From contig NZ_SMCP01000007.1 of assembly GCF_004342725.1 (NCBI RefSeq), forward strand, positions 62,001 through 126,000: a DNA stretch of 64,000 nucleotides, given 5' to 3'. Below are positions 47,922-58,434 of this stretch, piece after piece. A program made the translations under genes and the position numbers. Positions within the stretch are counted from its first letter, which is position 1; each line of letters begins with the position of its first letter. The DNA comes from Testudinibacter aquarius (lineage in GTDB: Bacteria; Pseudomonadota; Gammaproteobacteria; Enterobacterales; Pasteurellaceae). Under the pieces are notes generated by a model. The model was not told the origin of the DNA. It worked only from the letters and a program-made list of their open reading frames with translations, and did no database searches.

Positions 47922-48125
47922 TGTCGATCCTTAAATTGAAATATATGCTAAGCAAAGCACACAAGGGTATTTTCTTGGTCTTACTATAGCATAACTGATG
48001 TAGAGATTTGCTATTATGCAGATTTTTATGCTATATCTATTAGGGTCATGCTGTAATCCAACTCTATGATGGCGCGACGATTCATTTTGACCTTATACAA
48101 GTTAACCTTATACAAGGAGAATGAT

Positions 48126-48284
48126 ATGTTACATTACTCAGTGATCTTTTTTATCATCGCATTAATTGCGGCGGCGTTGGGATTTGGTGGTATTGCCGGA
48201 AGTGCGGTTGGGATTGCGAAAATACTGTTCTTTGCTTTTCTGATCTTAGCTGTGTTGTCTTTTCTTTTTGGCCGGAGGCGCTAG
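48126..48284 (+). CDS. DUF1328 small membrane protein (YtjA-like)
   Basis: The ATG at 48126 is preceded by AAGGAGA at 48114-48120 and gives a 52-residue protein, [20 protein letters not shown] and onward, with two membrane helices and a GRRR tail. An in-frame ATG at 48066 would add 20 residues with no family support. Just upstream the 12-mer ACCTTATACAAG occurs twice in tandem (from 48090 and 48106). Function unknown. Confidence 0.85.
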   Translation: MLHYSVIFFIIALIAAALGFGGIAGSAVGIAKILFFAFLILAVLSFLFGRRR

Positions 48285-48351
48285 TTGGCACCTGCCTAAA
48301 CAGAGTTTTTAAAACAGGTGCCGGATCTATTCAATAAATTTTAGCTAAGCG

Positions 48352-48852
48352 TTAGAACGGAATATCATCATCAAAATCAATTGGCGGTTCTGGTTGAGCC
48401 GCTGGTTTTGCTGTGGTTTGTTGCGCAGGGCGTGAAGCTGGAGCCGCATAAGCCTGCTGCTGTGGTGCATAACCGCCGCTTTGTTGTGGCGCATAGCCAC
48501 CACTTTGAGCACGATCGCCACGGGAATCTAACATCTGCAAGCTGTCTCCTTGAATTTCGGTGGTGTAGCGGTCTTGACCATTTTGATCTTGCCATTTACG
48601 GGTGCGCAGGCGACCTTCAACATAGACTTTGCTGCCTTTGTGCAGGTATTCGCCGGCAATCTCAGCTAGGCGGCGGTACAGCACGATCCGGTGCCATTCA
48701 GTGATTTCACGCATTTCACCGCTGTTTTTATCGCGCCAAGATTCACTGGTTGCCACGCTGATGTTGGCAACAGCTTCGCCGTTCGGCATAGTACGGATTT
48801 CCGGTTCGTTACCTAAGTTGCCGACAATAATAACTTTATTTACACCTGCCAT
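48352..48852 (-). CDS. ssb: Single-stranded DNA-binding protein
   Basis: Tetrameric protein coating ssDNA in replication, repair and, in this family, natural transformation. The 166-residue protein has an OB fold (1-110: [27 protein letters not shown]), a Gln/Pro/Ala-rich linker with two GGYAPQQ repeats, and the acidic partner-binding tip DFDDDIPF. It is divergent from uvrA across a LexA box, the classic arrangement. Confidence 0.97.
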   Translation of the reverse strand: MAGVNKVIIVGNLGNEPEIRTMPNGEAVANISVATSESWRDKNSGEMREITEWHRIVLYRRLAEIAGEYLHKGSKVYVEGRLRTRKWQDQNGQDRYTTEIQGDSLQMLDSRGDRAQSGGYAPQQSGGYAPQQQAYAAPASRPAQQTTAKPAAQPEPPIDFDDDIPF

Positions 48853-48948
48853 AATATCCTCTTGTTTTCATATTTTGATAGCGAGTTTGATAGGGCTCTA
48901 TGTTGCCTGAAAATGAAAAAAAAATCACCCTTTAAAATAAAAAATATA

Positions 48949-48964
48949 CTGGATATTTACACAG
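48949..48964. promoter_or_regulatory. LexA (SOS) box between ssb and uvrA
   Basis: CTGGATATTTACACAG fits CTG-N10-CAG with an AT-rich centre. It lies 56 bases before the uvrA start and 97 before ssb, so LexA bound here could repress uvrA and perhaps ssb, as in E. coli. Confidence 0.75.
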
Positions 48965-49019
48965 TTTTTTTATTTGTGCGATAATCATTCCAAATTGATA
49001 AAGTAATCGAGATAAAACT

Positions 49020-51869
49020 ATGGATAAAATTGAGGTTCGTGGCGCCCGTACCCACAACTTAAAAAATATTGACTTGACCATTCCGAGAGAAAAACTGGTG
49101 GTGATCACCGGGCTTTCCGGATCGGGTAAATCTTCTTTGGCATTTGATACACTGTATGCAGAGGGGCAGCGGCGCTATGTTGAATCACTGTCGGCATATG
49201 CGCGCCAATTTTTGTCATTGATGGAGAAACCGGACGTTGATCATATTGAAGGGCTGTCACCGGCCATTTCGATTGAACAGAAATCGACCTCTCACAATCC
49301 GCGTTCGACGGTCGGTACTATCACGGAGATTTATGACTATTTGCGCTTGCTGTTTGCCAGAGTGGGTGAGCCGCGCTGTCCGACTCACGATGTGCCGTTG
49401 ACGGCGCAAACCATCAGCCAGATGGTAGACAAAGTGCTGGAGCTGCCGGAGGGCAGTCGGATGATGCTGTTGGCGCCGGTGGTGAAAGAGCGCAAAGGCG
49501 AGCATGTAAAATTATTAGAAAATATTGCCGCACAGGGTTACATCCGTGCCAGAATCGACGGGGAAATCTGCGATTTGTCCGATCCGCCGACGCTGGAATT
49601 ACAGAAAAAACATACCATTGAAGTGGTGATCGATCGTTTCAAAGTGCGGTCAGATTTGGCGAACCGTTTGGCGGAATCATTTGAAACCGCACTTGAGCTG
49701 TCGGGCGGTACGGTTGTGGTGGCGCCGATGGAAGGCGAAAATCTTGAAGAGCTGCTGTTCTCGTCCAATTTTGCCTGCCCGCATTGCGGCTATTCGGTGG
49801 CGGAGCTGGAACCGCGTTTGTTCTCGTTTAACAATCCGGCAGGTGCTTGTCCGAGCTGTGACGGCTTAGGTGTTCAGCAATATTTTGATGAAAAACGGGT
49901 GATTCAAAATTCGGCAATATCGTTGGCCAGTGGCGCAATTAAAGGCTGGGATAAACGAAATTTCTACTATTTTCAAATGTTGAGTTCACTGGCAAAACAT
50001 TACGCTTTTGATATCAATACCCCGTTTGAACAGCTGTCGCCAAGCATTCAAGACGTGGTGCTGAACGGTTCCGGTGATGACGAAATCGAATTCCAGTATG
50101 TGAATGATCGTGGTGATATCACCCTGCGCCGTCACCCATTCGAGGGTATTTTGAATAATATGGCGCGTCGTTATAAAGAGACCGAATCGAATGCGGTGCG
50201 TGAAGAGCTGGCAAAAAATATCAGCACGCGTCCTTGTACTTCCTGTGGCGGTTCACGTTTGCGGACGGAGGCGCGTCATGTTTTTATCGATCAATTTAAT
50301 TTGCCGAATGTGGCTGAACGCAGTATTGGCAATGCGCTAACTTTTTTTGAAAACCTACAACTCAGTGGGCAACGGGCGCAAATTGCCGAAAAAATCTTAA
50401 AAGAGATTAAAGAGCGGTTATCATTCTTGGTGAATGTCGGGTTGAATTACCTTTCACTTTCCCGCTCGGCAGAAACTTTATCCGGCGGTGAAGCACAGCG
50501 AATTCGCCTTGCCAGCCAAATCGGTGCTGGCTTGGTTGGGGTGATGTATGTGCTCGATGAACCGTCAATCGGGCTGCACCAACGGGATAACGAACGCTTG
50601 CTGAAAACCCTGATTCATCTACGCGATCTGGGCAACACGGTAATTGTAGTAGAGCATGATGAAGATGCGATTATGGCGGCCGATCACATTATTGATATCG
50701 GCCCGGGTGCCGGGGTACACGGCGGCGAAATCGTTGCCAGCGGCACGGCTAAACAATTGATGAAAAATAAAGCGTCATTGACAGGAAAATACCTCTCTGG
50801 CGAAGAAAAAATTGCAATTCCGACACAGCGTACTGTCGTGGATAAGAGCAAATGGCTGACGTTGAAAGGCGCAAGTGGCAACAATTTAAAAAATGTCGAC
50901 TTGGCGATTCCGGTCGGTTTATTTACCTGTATCACCGGTGTATCGGGTTCGGGGAAATCAACCTTGATCAACGATACGTTATTTCCGTTGGCACAAAATG
51001 CGTTAAATCGAGCGGAAAATACGCAAGTGGCGCCTTATGAGAGTATTGATGGATTAGGTCATTTCGACAAAGTGATCGATATTGACCAAAGTCCGATTGG
51101 GCGCACGCCCCGTTCCAATCCGGCGACCTATACTGGATTATTCACGCCGATTCGTGAACTGTTTGCCGGTGTGCCGGAGGCGAGGGCGCGCGGATATAAT
51201 CCGGGACGATTTAGTTTCAACGTCCGGGGTGGGCGCTGTGAAGCCTGTCAAGGCGATGGCGTGATTAAAGTGGAAATGCACTTCTTGCCGGATGTGTATG
51301 TGCCTTGCGACCACTGTAAAGGCAAACGCTATAATCGTGAAACCTTGGAAATTCGCTACAAAGGCAAAACCATTCACCAGATTTTAGACATGACGGTGGA
51401 AGAAGGATTAGCATTTTTTGCCGCGGTGCCGATGATCGCACGCAAGTTGCAAACGTTAATGGACGTCGGCTTGTCCTATATCCGTTTGGGACAATCGTCT
51501 ACAACGTTGTCGGGCGGGGAAGCACAGCGGGTTAAGCTGGCAACCGAACTGTCAAAACGTGATACCGGCAAGACGCTGTATATCTTAGATGAACCAACCA
51601 CCGGTTTGCATTTTGCCGACATTAAACAGCTATTAGGCGTGTTGCACCGCTTGCGCGATCAGGGTAATACCATTGTGGTGATTGAGCATAATCTGGATGT
51701 GATTAAAACAGCGGATTGGATTATTGATCTCGGACCGGAAGGTGGTGACGGCGGTGGGCAAATTATTGCCGAAGGAACACCAGAACAGCTGGTCAAAAAT
51801 ACCGAATCACATACGGCAAGATTTTTGGCACCGATTTTAGCCAAGAAAATAGCAAAGTGCGGTTTATAA
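49020..51869 (+). CDS. uvrA: Excinuclease ABC subunit A
   Basis: Damage-sensing ATPase of nucleotide excision repair. The 949-residue protein has two ABC modules, the first Walker [20 protein letters not shown] near residue 31, the second [15 protein letters not shown] near 640. Zinc-binding cysteine pairs occur in CPHCGYSV and CPSCDGLG and again in CEACQGDG and CDHCKG. There are two LSGGEAQR signatures. The length is near E. coli UvrA (940). It is SOS-controlled through the LexA box upstream. Confidence 0.97.
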   Translation: MDKIEVRGARTHNLKNIDLTIPREKLVVITGLSGSGKSSLAFDTLYAEGQRRYVESLSAYARQFLSLMEKPDVDHIEGLSPAISIEQKSTSHNPRSTVGTITEIYDYLRLLFARVGEPRCPTHDVPLTAQTISQMVDKVLELPEGSRMMLLAPVVKERKGEHVKLLENIAAQGYIRARIDGEICDLSDPPTLELQKKHTIEVVIDRFKVRSDLANRLAESFETALELSGGTVVVAPMEGENLEELLFSSNFACPHCGYSVAELEPRLFSFNNPAGACPSCDGLGVQQYFDEKRVIQNSAISLASGAIKGWDKRNFYYFQMLSSLAKHYAFDINTPFEQLSPSIQDVVLNGSGDDEIEFQYVNDRGDITLRRHPFEGILNNMARRYKETESNAVREELAKNISTRPCTSCGGSRLRTEARHVFIDQFNLPNVAERSIGNALTFFENLQLSGQRAQIAEKILKEIKERLSFLVNVGLNYLSLSRSAETLSGGEAQRIRLASQIGAGLVGVMYVLDEPSIGLHQRDNERLLKTLIHLRDLGNTVIVVEHDEDAIMAADHIIDIGPGAGVHGGEIVASGTAKQLMKNKASLTGKYLSGEEKIAIPTQRTVVDKSKWLTLKGASGNNLKNVDLAIPVGLFTCITGVSGSGKSTLINDTLFPLAQNALNRAENTQVAPYESIDGLGHFDKVIDIDQSPIGRTPRSNPATYTGLFTPIRELFAGVPEARARGYNPGRFSFNVRGGRCEACQGDGVIKVEMHFLPDVYVPCDHCKGKRYNRETLEIRYKGKTIHQILDMTVEEGLAFFAAVPMIARKLQTLMDVGLSYIRLGQSSTTLSGGEAQRVKLATELSKRDTGKTLYILDEPTTGLHFADIKQLLGVLHRLRDQGNTIVVIEHNLDVIKTADWIIDLGPEGGDGGGQIIAEGTPEQLVKNTESHTARFLAPILAKKIAKCGL

Positions 51870-51907
51870 GATCAAAAGTTTAACATATAGTTAAAGCAGT
51901 TAATTCC

Positions 51908-51942
51908 CACCGCAGCGGACATCAGTATTGTTGGCTGCGGTG
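51908..51942. terminator. Possible terminator between convergent uvrA and the TetR gene
   Basis: CACCGCAGC and GCTGCGGTG form a perfect 9-bp GC-rich stem with a 17-base loop, followed by only TTT. Position fits a shared terminator, but the tail is weak. Confidence 0.45.
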
Positions 51943-51999
51943 TTTACTGTCAAAAAGCTGAACATCAACAGCCCCTAATTTGTTGGTCTTTGAGTGGTG

Positions 52000-52578
52000 C
52001 TATTTTTCTTTTTTATAAGCAATACCGTACATCATCAGCTGTAAGGCATCAATGTTTAATTGGTGTTCTTTGCCACGATATAAGTTGCAAAGCTGTGGGT
52101 CGGTGCGCAATTCATCAATTTTGCGAATGAACAGACTGATTAATGTAATTGGAAAATCTTGTTGGATAATTCGTTTAGCTTGTAATTGTTGAAAAAAATG
52201 AGACATAAAACAGTGTTTTTCCTGTTCTAGTGTGGCAAAAAAAGACCGCATTTCTTCGTCTGAATGGTATTGGAAATCTGCCTGCATTGGCTGTGAGTAC
52301 AGCCCATTCAACGCCTCTTCCTGCATTTGAAAAATCTTTTGAATAATACTTTCCAATGAGATCTCATGATCTAAAAAGTGTAAAAACCGTAAGCGGATTT
52401 CTTCTTTTTGTGAAAACAACAACTGTTTAAGCAGATCATTTTTATTTTTAAAATGCTTATAAAACGTAACTCGGCTGACTTGTGCTTGTCGGCAAATTTC
52501 ATCGACAGAAATCCGTTTCCAGCCTTGTTGTGAGAACAGTTGAAGTGCGGTTTGTTGTATCACAGCGGATTTACTCAT
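52000..52578 (-). CDS. TetR-family regulator of the adjacent uptake locus
   Basis: The 192-residue protein has an N-terminal helix-turn-helix (about 20-45: ISVDEICRQAQVSRVTFYKHFKNKNDLL) typical of TetR and a helical ligand domain with no named family. It is divergent from the TonB receptor across 245 bp, so it most likely represses itself and the receptor-transporter operon in response to a ligand, possibly the ferric chelate. TetR control would be unlike yersiniabactin loci, which use the AraC-type YbtA. Confidence 0.83.
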   Translation of the reverse strand: MSKSAVIQQTALQLFSQQGWKRISVDEICRQAQVSRVTFYKHFKNKNDLLKQLLFSQKEEIRLRFLHFLDHEISLESIIQKIFQMQEEALNGLYSQPMQADFQYHSDEEMRSFFATLEQEKHCFMSHFFQQLQAKRIIQQDFPITLISLFIRKIDELRTDPQLCNLYRGKEHQLNIDALQLMMYGIAYKKEK

Positions 52579-52662
52579 TGTTGGTTTTCTCTTGATGATC
52601 TGTTTTATCCAATAGTGGTAAGCATAATAAAAATGGGGTTTTTAAGCAAATTCATATCGAAT

Positions 52663-52681
52663 ACCAACTATTATCATTTGC
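52663..52681. promoter_or_regulatory. Weak Fur-box-like site upstream of the TonB receptor
   Basis: The minus strand reads GCAAATGATAATAGTTGGT; the ATGATAAT core is exact and about 12 of 19 positions agree with the Fur consensus. Iron control of this locus is expected on biological grounds, but the match is modest. Confidence 0.3.
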
Positions 52682-52823
52682 ATTGTTTGGGTTAATAATC
52701 TATATTAACAAATATTGGATTTTTTGATTAATTTTGTAAACCCATATTGTATCAATATTTATCAATCCAACTTTCCATTAACGTTTAAACCTATTGATCA
52801 AATTCAGAAACCGGAGGTCAGCT

Positions 52824-54857
52824 ATGCTTTTCCGTTTAACCCCCTGCGCTCTTGTCGTCAGTGGTTGCTTTTTCGCCTTAAACAGTCCATCGCTTTTTGC
52901 CGCTGTCTCTACAACAGAACAGCAGCTGGACGAGATTATCGTTTCTGGTGAAAAAACCGAGCGATCAAAGTTTGAAACCAGTGCCAGCCTAGATGTCGTC
53001 ACTGTCAAAGCGTTGCAGCAAGCTGGAGAAATCACCTCTACCACGGATCTGCTAAAGCAAACAGTGAATATTTTAGATACTGGCTTGGGTAATGATTTGC
53101 CGACAGTGCGAGGAGTGGATGGCTCGGGACCCGCAACCGGGGCTACGGCATTTTTTGCCGGAACTCGTCCTCGTTTAAATATGTCGATTGACGGACGCAC
53201 CTCAACCTACGGAGAGTTGGCGCATGGCGTAAAATCACTGTGGGATATGAAACAGGTTGAGATCTACCGTGGTACACAAAGTTATGCGCAGGGACGTAAT
53301 GCGATTGCCGGGGCGGTGGTGATGACCTCAAATGATCCAAGCCATGAATGGGAAGGGGCTGCAAAGTTGAATATCGGCAGCCAAGATAACCGACAAACGG
53401 CTGTGATGATTTCAGGACCGTTAATTGCCGATGAACTTGCCTTCCGGTTAAGCGTTGACCAACAACAACGAAAAAGCTTTGTTAATTTAATTTCTTACGA
53501 ACCGGTCGGCAATCCACGTTGGTTCAAAACCACCACCGCCAGAGCCAAATTGCTATGGACTCCGTCAGCCTTTCCGGATTTTTATAGCCGTTTAACCTTT
53601 AACCATATTGATTCCAGAATCCCGCAAAATGAAGCCGGTAATCAGCCGCTCGTAACTGCGCGGTTCACACCGCAGCGCCCGGTAATCAAAACCGGTTCAA
53701 CCAGCAGCATTTGGGATATTGGTTGGCAAGCGTCTGAGAACTGGAAATTTGAAAATAAACTGGTTTATTCAAGTTATGACAGCCGCCGTTTAACTCTGCC
53801 GGCACCCGCCGGTGCACCAGCCACCATAGACGGTAAAGAGCTGCAAATCGAACCGGTGGCAAAATTCAAAACATCAGATGATCAGTATTCCGGATTATTT
53901 GGTTTATTCTATTTTAATGCCAAACAAGATGAAACGGTTGATATTCGCACTTTCCATAATGTATTCAAAGATAAAACTAAAACGAAAGCCGTATTTGCGG
54001 AAATGACCTTTGCGCCGGATGAGCAATTTGATATTACATTGTCGGCGCGTTATGAGCAGGAGGGTCACCAACGTCATGGCGGTAGTGCGTTATTTAATAT
54101 CAATAGGGATAAAAAATATCATGTTTTCTTGCCAAAAATGGATTTAGGCTGGAATGTGACTGATAAGCAGCGCTTAGGCTTGAAAGTCGGGCGTGGCTAT
54201 AACCCGGGTGGTGCCGGGGTAACTTTTGCCAATCCGTTTACCGGTTATGAATATGAAGCGGAATATGTTTGGAATTACGAGCTTTACCATCGCTGGAATA
54301 GCCCGAATAATGATTTTTCTTTAAGCAGCAATCTTTTCTACAATGATTACAAAGATATGCAGTTGCCTTATTATTTATCTGCAGATTCGGTGGTGATTCG
54401 TAATGCTGATAAAGTGATCACCTACGGTATGGAAACAAATGCCGATTGGCAAGTTACCGCTAATTTAAACCTCCATGCCGCCGTTGGTTTGTTGAAAACC
54501 AAGATTAAAAAATATCCTGACAGTGGTATTCAAGGCAATAAATTGAGCCGTTCCCCAAGTTACACCATCAAGCTTGGCGGGCGTTACCATTTCCTGCAAC
54601 ATTGGGAATTGGGTGGCGATCTCTATTTTGTCGATCACTACTATTCCGAATTAACCAACAGTTCGGGGCGAAAAATTAAAGGCTATAACCAGACCAATCT
54701 CTATCTGGCATTTAACTTTAAACAGGGACGAGTGATGTTGTATGCCGATAATGTATTTAATGCGCGTAATGATATTTTTATGCCGACAGCGGATAGAGGT
54801 GAGGCATTTAAACTACAACCACGTGTGATCGGTTTATCCACCGAATTGAGATTTTAG
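52824..54857 (+). CDS. TonB-dependent siderophore receptor
   Basis: Outer-membrane receptor opening a ferric-chelate uptake locus. GGAGG at 52813-52817 selects the ATG at 52824, giving 677 residues; an ATG ten codons earlier lacks a site. A signal peptide to about residue 26, TonB box DEIIVSG at 36-42, plug to about 165 (LPTVRGVDG, VEIYRGTQSYAQGRNAIAG) and a barrel ending STELRF are visible. Its closest functional class by context is FyuA/FptA because YbtP-, YbtQ- and YbtX-like genes follow in one operon with a gap of 2 bases, then ATGA overlap. I cannot name the ligand. Confidence 0.87.
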   Translation: MLFRLTPCALVVSGCFFALNSPSLFAAVSTTEQQLDEIIVSGEKTERSKFETSASLDVVTVKALQQAGEITSTTDLLKQTVNILDTGLGNDLPTVRGVDGSGPATGATAFFAGTRPRLNMSIDGRTSTYGELAHGVKSLWDMKQVEIYRGTQSYAQGRNAIAGAVVMTSNDPSHEWEGAAKLNIGSQDNRQTAVMISGPLIADELAFRLSVDQQQRKSFVNLISYEPVGNPRWFKTTTARAKLLWTPSAFPDFYSRLTFNHIDSRIPQNEAGNQPLVTARFTPQRPVIKTGSTSSIWDIGWQASENWKFENKLVYSSYDSRRLTLPAPAGAPATIDGKELQIEPVAKFKTSDDQYSGLFGLFYFNAKQDETVDIRTFHNVFKDKTKTKAVFAEMTFAPDEQFDITLSARYEQEGHQRHGGSALFNINRDKKYHVFLPKMDLGWNVTDKQRLGLKVGRGYNPGGAGVTFANPFTGYEYEAEYVWNYELYHRWNSPNNDFSLSSNLFYNDYKDMQLPYYLSADSVVIRNADKVITYGMETNADWQVTANLNLHAAVGLLKTKIKKYPDSGIQGNKLSRSPSYTIKLGGRYHFLQHWELGGDLYFVDHYYSELTNSSGRKIKGYNQTNLYLAFNFKQGRVMLYADNVFNARNDIFMPTADRGEAFKLQPRVIGLSTELRF

Positions 54858-54859
54858 CC

Positions 54860-56647
54860 ATGAAGATTGGGGCTACAGAAACACAGCATGCGGCAATTTG
54901 CCGACCGGTTGCCGCTCAATTACGCTGGTCAATGGGATTGGCATCTCTCGCCCAGCTGTTGAAGTTAAGCATTTGGCTGGTAATGATTCAGGTGGTTTAT
55001 CTTGCAGCACACAACAGCGGTTTTCCGTTTGGCTGGCTTTTGCTGTTATTGGGGCAGACGATTGTGTATTACACCTTGAAAATCAAGGCACATGATCAAT
55101 CGCATTATGCTGCTTTTCAACTGGAAAAATTGCTGCGCCAACGTTTATCTCGTAAGATCAGTGAGTTGCCCCTCGGCAAAGTGCGGTCAATCGGCTCTGG
55201 CGCATTAACAAAAGTGTTGTTGGACGATGTGCGTGAACTGCATGTTTTTGTTGCCGACGCACCACCACTAAAAGCGGAAGCCTATACTACACCGATTTTC
55301 GTTTTGGTGGCATTACTGGTGCTGGATTGGCGCTTGGGTTTGATGGTTTTTGGTTTTGCGTTGTTGGTGATGTTGCTGTTGAGAGTGCTGTTTTCACGCG
55401 GAAAATTGTTCCGCCGTCAATATGGCGAAGCCTTGGCAAGTATCAACAGCGCGATTATCGAATATGTGCAGGGGATGAGTACGATCCGCACTTTTGATGC
55501 CGGTAACAGCTCCTACGGGCGTTTTAAAACCGCACTTAACCGTTTTAATGCGGTGATGGTCAGCTGGTTGAAACAGGTCGGCTTTGCCACTCGTTTGGCA
55601 CGTAGTTTGTTTACTCCAATGCCGATGATGATGTTTTTAATTGTTATCGGAGTTTATCTGCATAGCTTAGCACTGCTGTCGTTGTTCAGTTTGTTTGCTT
55701 TTTTGATTTTGGCGGCAGGGTTAATTGAAACCATGCATCCCTATATGGGCTTATTTCATCTGCTGGAAAAATCCAGAGCGGCAATCGAACGAATTAACGA
55801 ACTGGAAAATATGTCAAGCTTGCCAATCAGCCCAAATCCACAAAAGCCAAGCCGCTATGATATTGAATTTGAAAAAGTCAGTTTTAGTTATACAGCACAA
55901 GACCAAGCCGTGCTAAAACAACTGAATTTGAAGATTCCCGAACAGAGTTTTACCGCGATTATCGGTGCTTCCGGCTCAGGAAAAACCACCTTAATCAACT
56001 TGCTGCTGCGTTTTTGGGATGTGAGTTCGGGCAGTATCAAGCTGGGCGGCATTGATATTCGGCAGATTAACCCGCAGGATTTAATGACCCAATGTTCGGT
56101 GGTGTTTCAGGATAATTTTCTGTTTTCTTGTTCGATTGCGGAAAATATCAGCTACGGACTGGATAATGTTGAAGCGCAAGCCATTATTGAAGCGGCGAAA
56201 AAAGCCCATATTCACGATTTTATCATGAGCTTACCGCAGCAATATCAAACGCCGGTCGGCGAACGAGGGCAATTGCTTTCTGGCGGGCAAAAACAGCGCT
56301 TAACCATTGCCAGAGCCTTTTTGCAGAACCGTCCGATTTTAATTTTAGACGAACCGACGGCATTTTCTGATGCTAAAAATGAAGCCAATCTAGTGCAGGT
56401 GTTTAACGAGTTAATGCGTAATAAAACCGTGATTATGATTGCTCACCGATTATCTTCGATAACCTCAGCCGATCAAATCCTATATATGGAACAGGGGAGA
56501 ATCATTGCGCAAGGTAATCATCATGATTTGCTGCAAAGCGCTTCGGCATACCGCACTTTATGGCAAGAATATCAACAAGCTCGCGCTTGGTCACTGCCAG
56601 CACAATCTTCATCTGCCACCATTTCATCAGCTACGGAAAACCTATGA
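54860..56647 (+). CDS. Fused ABC transporter, YbtP-like (siderophore uptake)
   Basis: Membrane-plus-ATPase half transporter with exporter architecture. In the yersiniabactin system YbtP pairs with YbtQ to import ferric chelates across the inner membrane, an unusual direction for this fold. The 595-residue protein has five to six membrane helices in 25-310 and an ATPase with Walker [10 protein letters not shown] at 369-377, LSGGQKQRLTIARAF, and ILILDEPTAFSDAKNEA (FSDAKNE rather than the common ALD). The gene starts 2 bases after the receptor stop and its stop overlaps the next start (ATGA). It likely forms a heterodimer with the following gene product. Confidence 0.87.
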   Translation: MKIGATETQHAAICRPVAAQLRWSMGLASLAQLLKLSIWLVMIQVVYLAAHNSGFPFGWLLLLLGQTIVYYTLKIKAHDQSHYAAFQLEKLLRQRLSRKISELPLGKVRSIGSGALTKVLLDDVRELHVFVADAPPLKAEAYTTPIFVLVALLVLDWRLGLMVFGFALLVMLLLRVLFSRGKLFRRQYGEALASINSAIIEYVQGMSTIRTFDAGNSSYGRFKTALNRFNAVMVSWLKQVGFATRLARSLFTPMPMMMFLIVIGVYLHSLALLSLFSLFAFLILAAGLIETMHPYMGLFHLLEKSRAAIERINELENMSSLPISPNPQKPSRYDIEFEKVSFSYTAQDQAVLKQLNLKIPEQSFTAIIGASGSGKTTLINLLLRFWDVSSGSIKLGGIDIRQINPQDLMTQCSVVFQDNFLFSCSIAENISYGLDNVEAQAIIEAAKKAHIHDFIMSLPQQYQTPVGERGQLLSGGQKQRLTIARAFLQNRPILILDEPTAFSDAKNEANLVQVFNELMRNKTVIMIAHRLSSITSADQILYMEQGRIIAQGNHHDLLQSASAYRTLWQEYQQARAWSLPAQSSSATISSATENL

Positions 56648-58425
56648 CGCTGCAAACTTATTTTAATCAAGCTACACAACACACCAAAGGACTGTATTTA
56701 ACCTATAGCCATTTGTTACAGATGGCTGGCGGTCAAAAAAGAAAATTAACGAGTTGTTTAATCTTGTCAGCGCTGTCGGCGGCAGTTTTCGGTATCAGTA
56801 TTGCGCTGCTATATCCGTTATTTAGTGCGATGGAGCGCAATAATACGCCTCAAATTCAATTTTATACCGCTGTGGTGTTGCTGTTATTAGTCTTAAGCAT
56901 CGGTTTAAGAATGGTCGCCGACGGCTATGATACCAAAGGCTATGCCAACTTGGCGGTGTATCAGTTGCGTTCGTTGTTGGGCGATAAATTGCGCAAAGTG
57001 CCACTGGCGATCTTAAGTAGTTTTCGTTCGGGGGAGTTGAATTCGGTGTTGGTGCAAAGCGTGAATGAAGCCGCAGCCTATGCTTTCACCCTAATGACCA
57101 CGATTATTTATGCCATCACGATCCCACTGGCGACCGCACTTGCTTTGCTGTTTTTCGACTGGCGCTTCGGTATGGTGATTTTGATCGTTTTTCCGCTGAC
57201 GATTCCACTGTATTTATGGCGGCGCAAGGCATTTCGACGTGGTTTCAGCATTCTGGCGGAAGCCAACGAACGTTTAAAAGGCGAAGCGGTGGAGTTTATT
57301 CAGGGGTTAGAGGTGTTGAAATCGACCGCACAGCTGCATGATAAAATCAGCCGTTTTGATCAAGTAGCGCAAGATGTGGCCGTGATCCAGCGAATCGGCA
57401 CCCAAAAAGGCGAAATTCCCAATTTAATTATTACTGCAACCGTGCAAATCAGCCTGTTGATTATTCTGATTTTCGGTTTGATTTGGAGCGGCAACGGTAC
57501 AGCCAGTTGGTTGTTGTTGGCAACGGTGATGGTGATGATCGCCAGAGCCGCCGATGTGCTGAATTTTTTTGTACAAATGACCTCGCTGCTAGAAATTTTT
57601 GTCATTAGTTGTGAAAAACTAGATGCGATTATGCAGCTGCCGGAACTCGAAGAGAGTGAAAGTGCGGTGCTGCCGGACAACCATAATATTGTTTATCACA
57701 ATGTCAGTTTTACCTATCCGAATCAGCCGGAAAAGGTGTTGAAAAATATCAACTTGCAGATTGCGCCAAATAGTTTCAATGCCTTTGTCGGTACCAGCGG
57801 TTGCGGCAAAACCACCTTGCTGCGGCTGTTACTGCGCTATGCTGATCCCGATAGCGGCACGATTAGCATTGGCGGTGTCGATATTCGTCAATTAAGCCAG
57901 GCACAATTGATGAGTATGATTTCAGTGGTGTTTCAAGATGTGTATCTGTTTCAGGATACGATTCTCAATAATATCCGCATGGCAAAACCTGATGCCGACG
58001 ATGAAACGGTGATTGCGGCGGCTAAACAGGCGCAATGTCATGATTTTATCCAATGTTTACCACTGGCATATCAAACACCGATAGCCGATATCGGCAGCAA
58101 TTTGTCCGGTGGCGAAAAACAGCGTTTGGCGATTGCAAGGGCAATTTTGAAAGATGCACCGATTCTGATTTTGGATGAACCGACAGCGGCATTGGATACG
58201 CACAATGAATTGGCAGTACAAAAAGCACTGGATAAATTAGTGAAAAACAGAACCATTTTGGTGATTGCCCACCGCTTATCCACCGTAGTTGGCGCACACC
58301 AAATTTGCGTCTTGCATAACGGACACATCAGCGAGCAGGGAACGCATTCGCAATTATTACAAATCAACGGGCGCTATGCAGAGTTTTGGCGTTATCAACA
58401 ACAGGCTGAAACGACAATAGATTGA
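56644..58425 (+). CDS. Fused ABC transporter, YbtQ-like (siderophore uptake)
   Basis: Second half transporter of the pair. The ATG at 56644 overlaps the previous stop as ATGA; a longer in-frame reading from 56560 lies within the neighbour. The 593-residue product has a membrane domain in about 40-320, and an ATPase with Walker A GTSGCGKTT at 383-391, signature LSGGEKQRLAIARAI and ILILDEPTAALDTHNE. One partner with ALDTHNE and one with FSDAKNE is as in YbtPQ-type heterodimers, where sites are not equivalent. Substrate inferred from the receptor. Confidence 0.87.
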   Translation: MTLQTYFNQATQHTKGLYLTYSHLLQMAGGQKRKLTSCLILSALSAAVFGISIALLYPLFSAMERNNTPQIQFYTAVVLLLLVLSIGLRMVADGYDTKGYANLAVYQLRSLLGDKLRKVPLAILSSFRSGELNSVLVQSVNEAAAYAFTLMTTIIYAITIPLATALALLFFDWRFGMVILIVFPLTIPLYLWRRKAFRRGFSILAEANERLKGEAVEFIQGLEVLKSTAQLHDKISRFDQVAQDVAVIQRIGTQKGEIPNLIITATVQISLLIILIFGLIWSGNGTASWLLLATVMVMIARAADVLNFFVQMTSLLEIFVISCEKLDAIMQLPELEESESAVLPDNHNIVYHNVSFTYPNQPEKVLKNINLQIAPNSFNAFVGTSGCGKTTLLRLLLRYADPDSGTISIGGVDIRQLSQAQLMSMISVVFQDVYLFQDTILNNIRMAKPDADDETVIAAAKQAQCHDFIQCLPLAYQTPIADIGSNLSGGEKQRLAIARAILKDAPILILDEPTAALDTHNELAVQKALDKLVKNRTILVIAHRLSTVVGAHQICVLHNGHISEQGTHSQLLQINGRYAEFWRYQQQAETTID

Positions 58426-58434
58426 GCGTAAGTA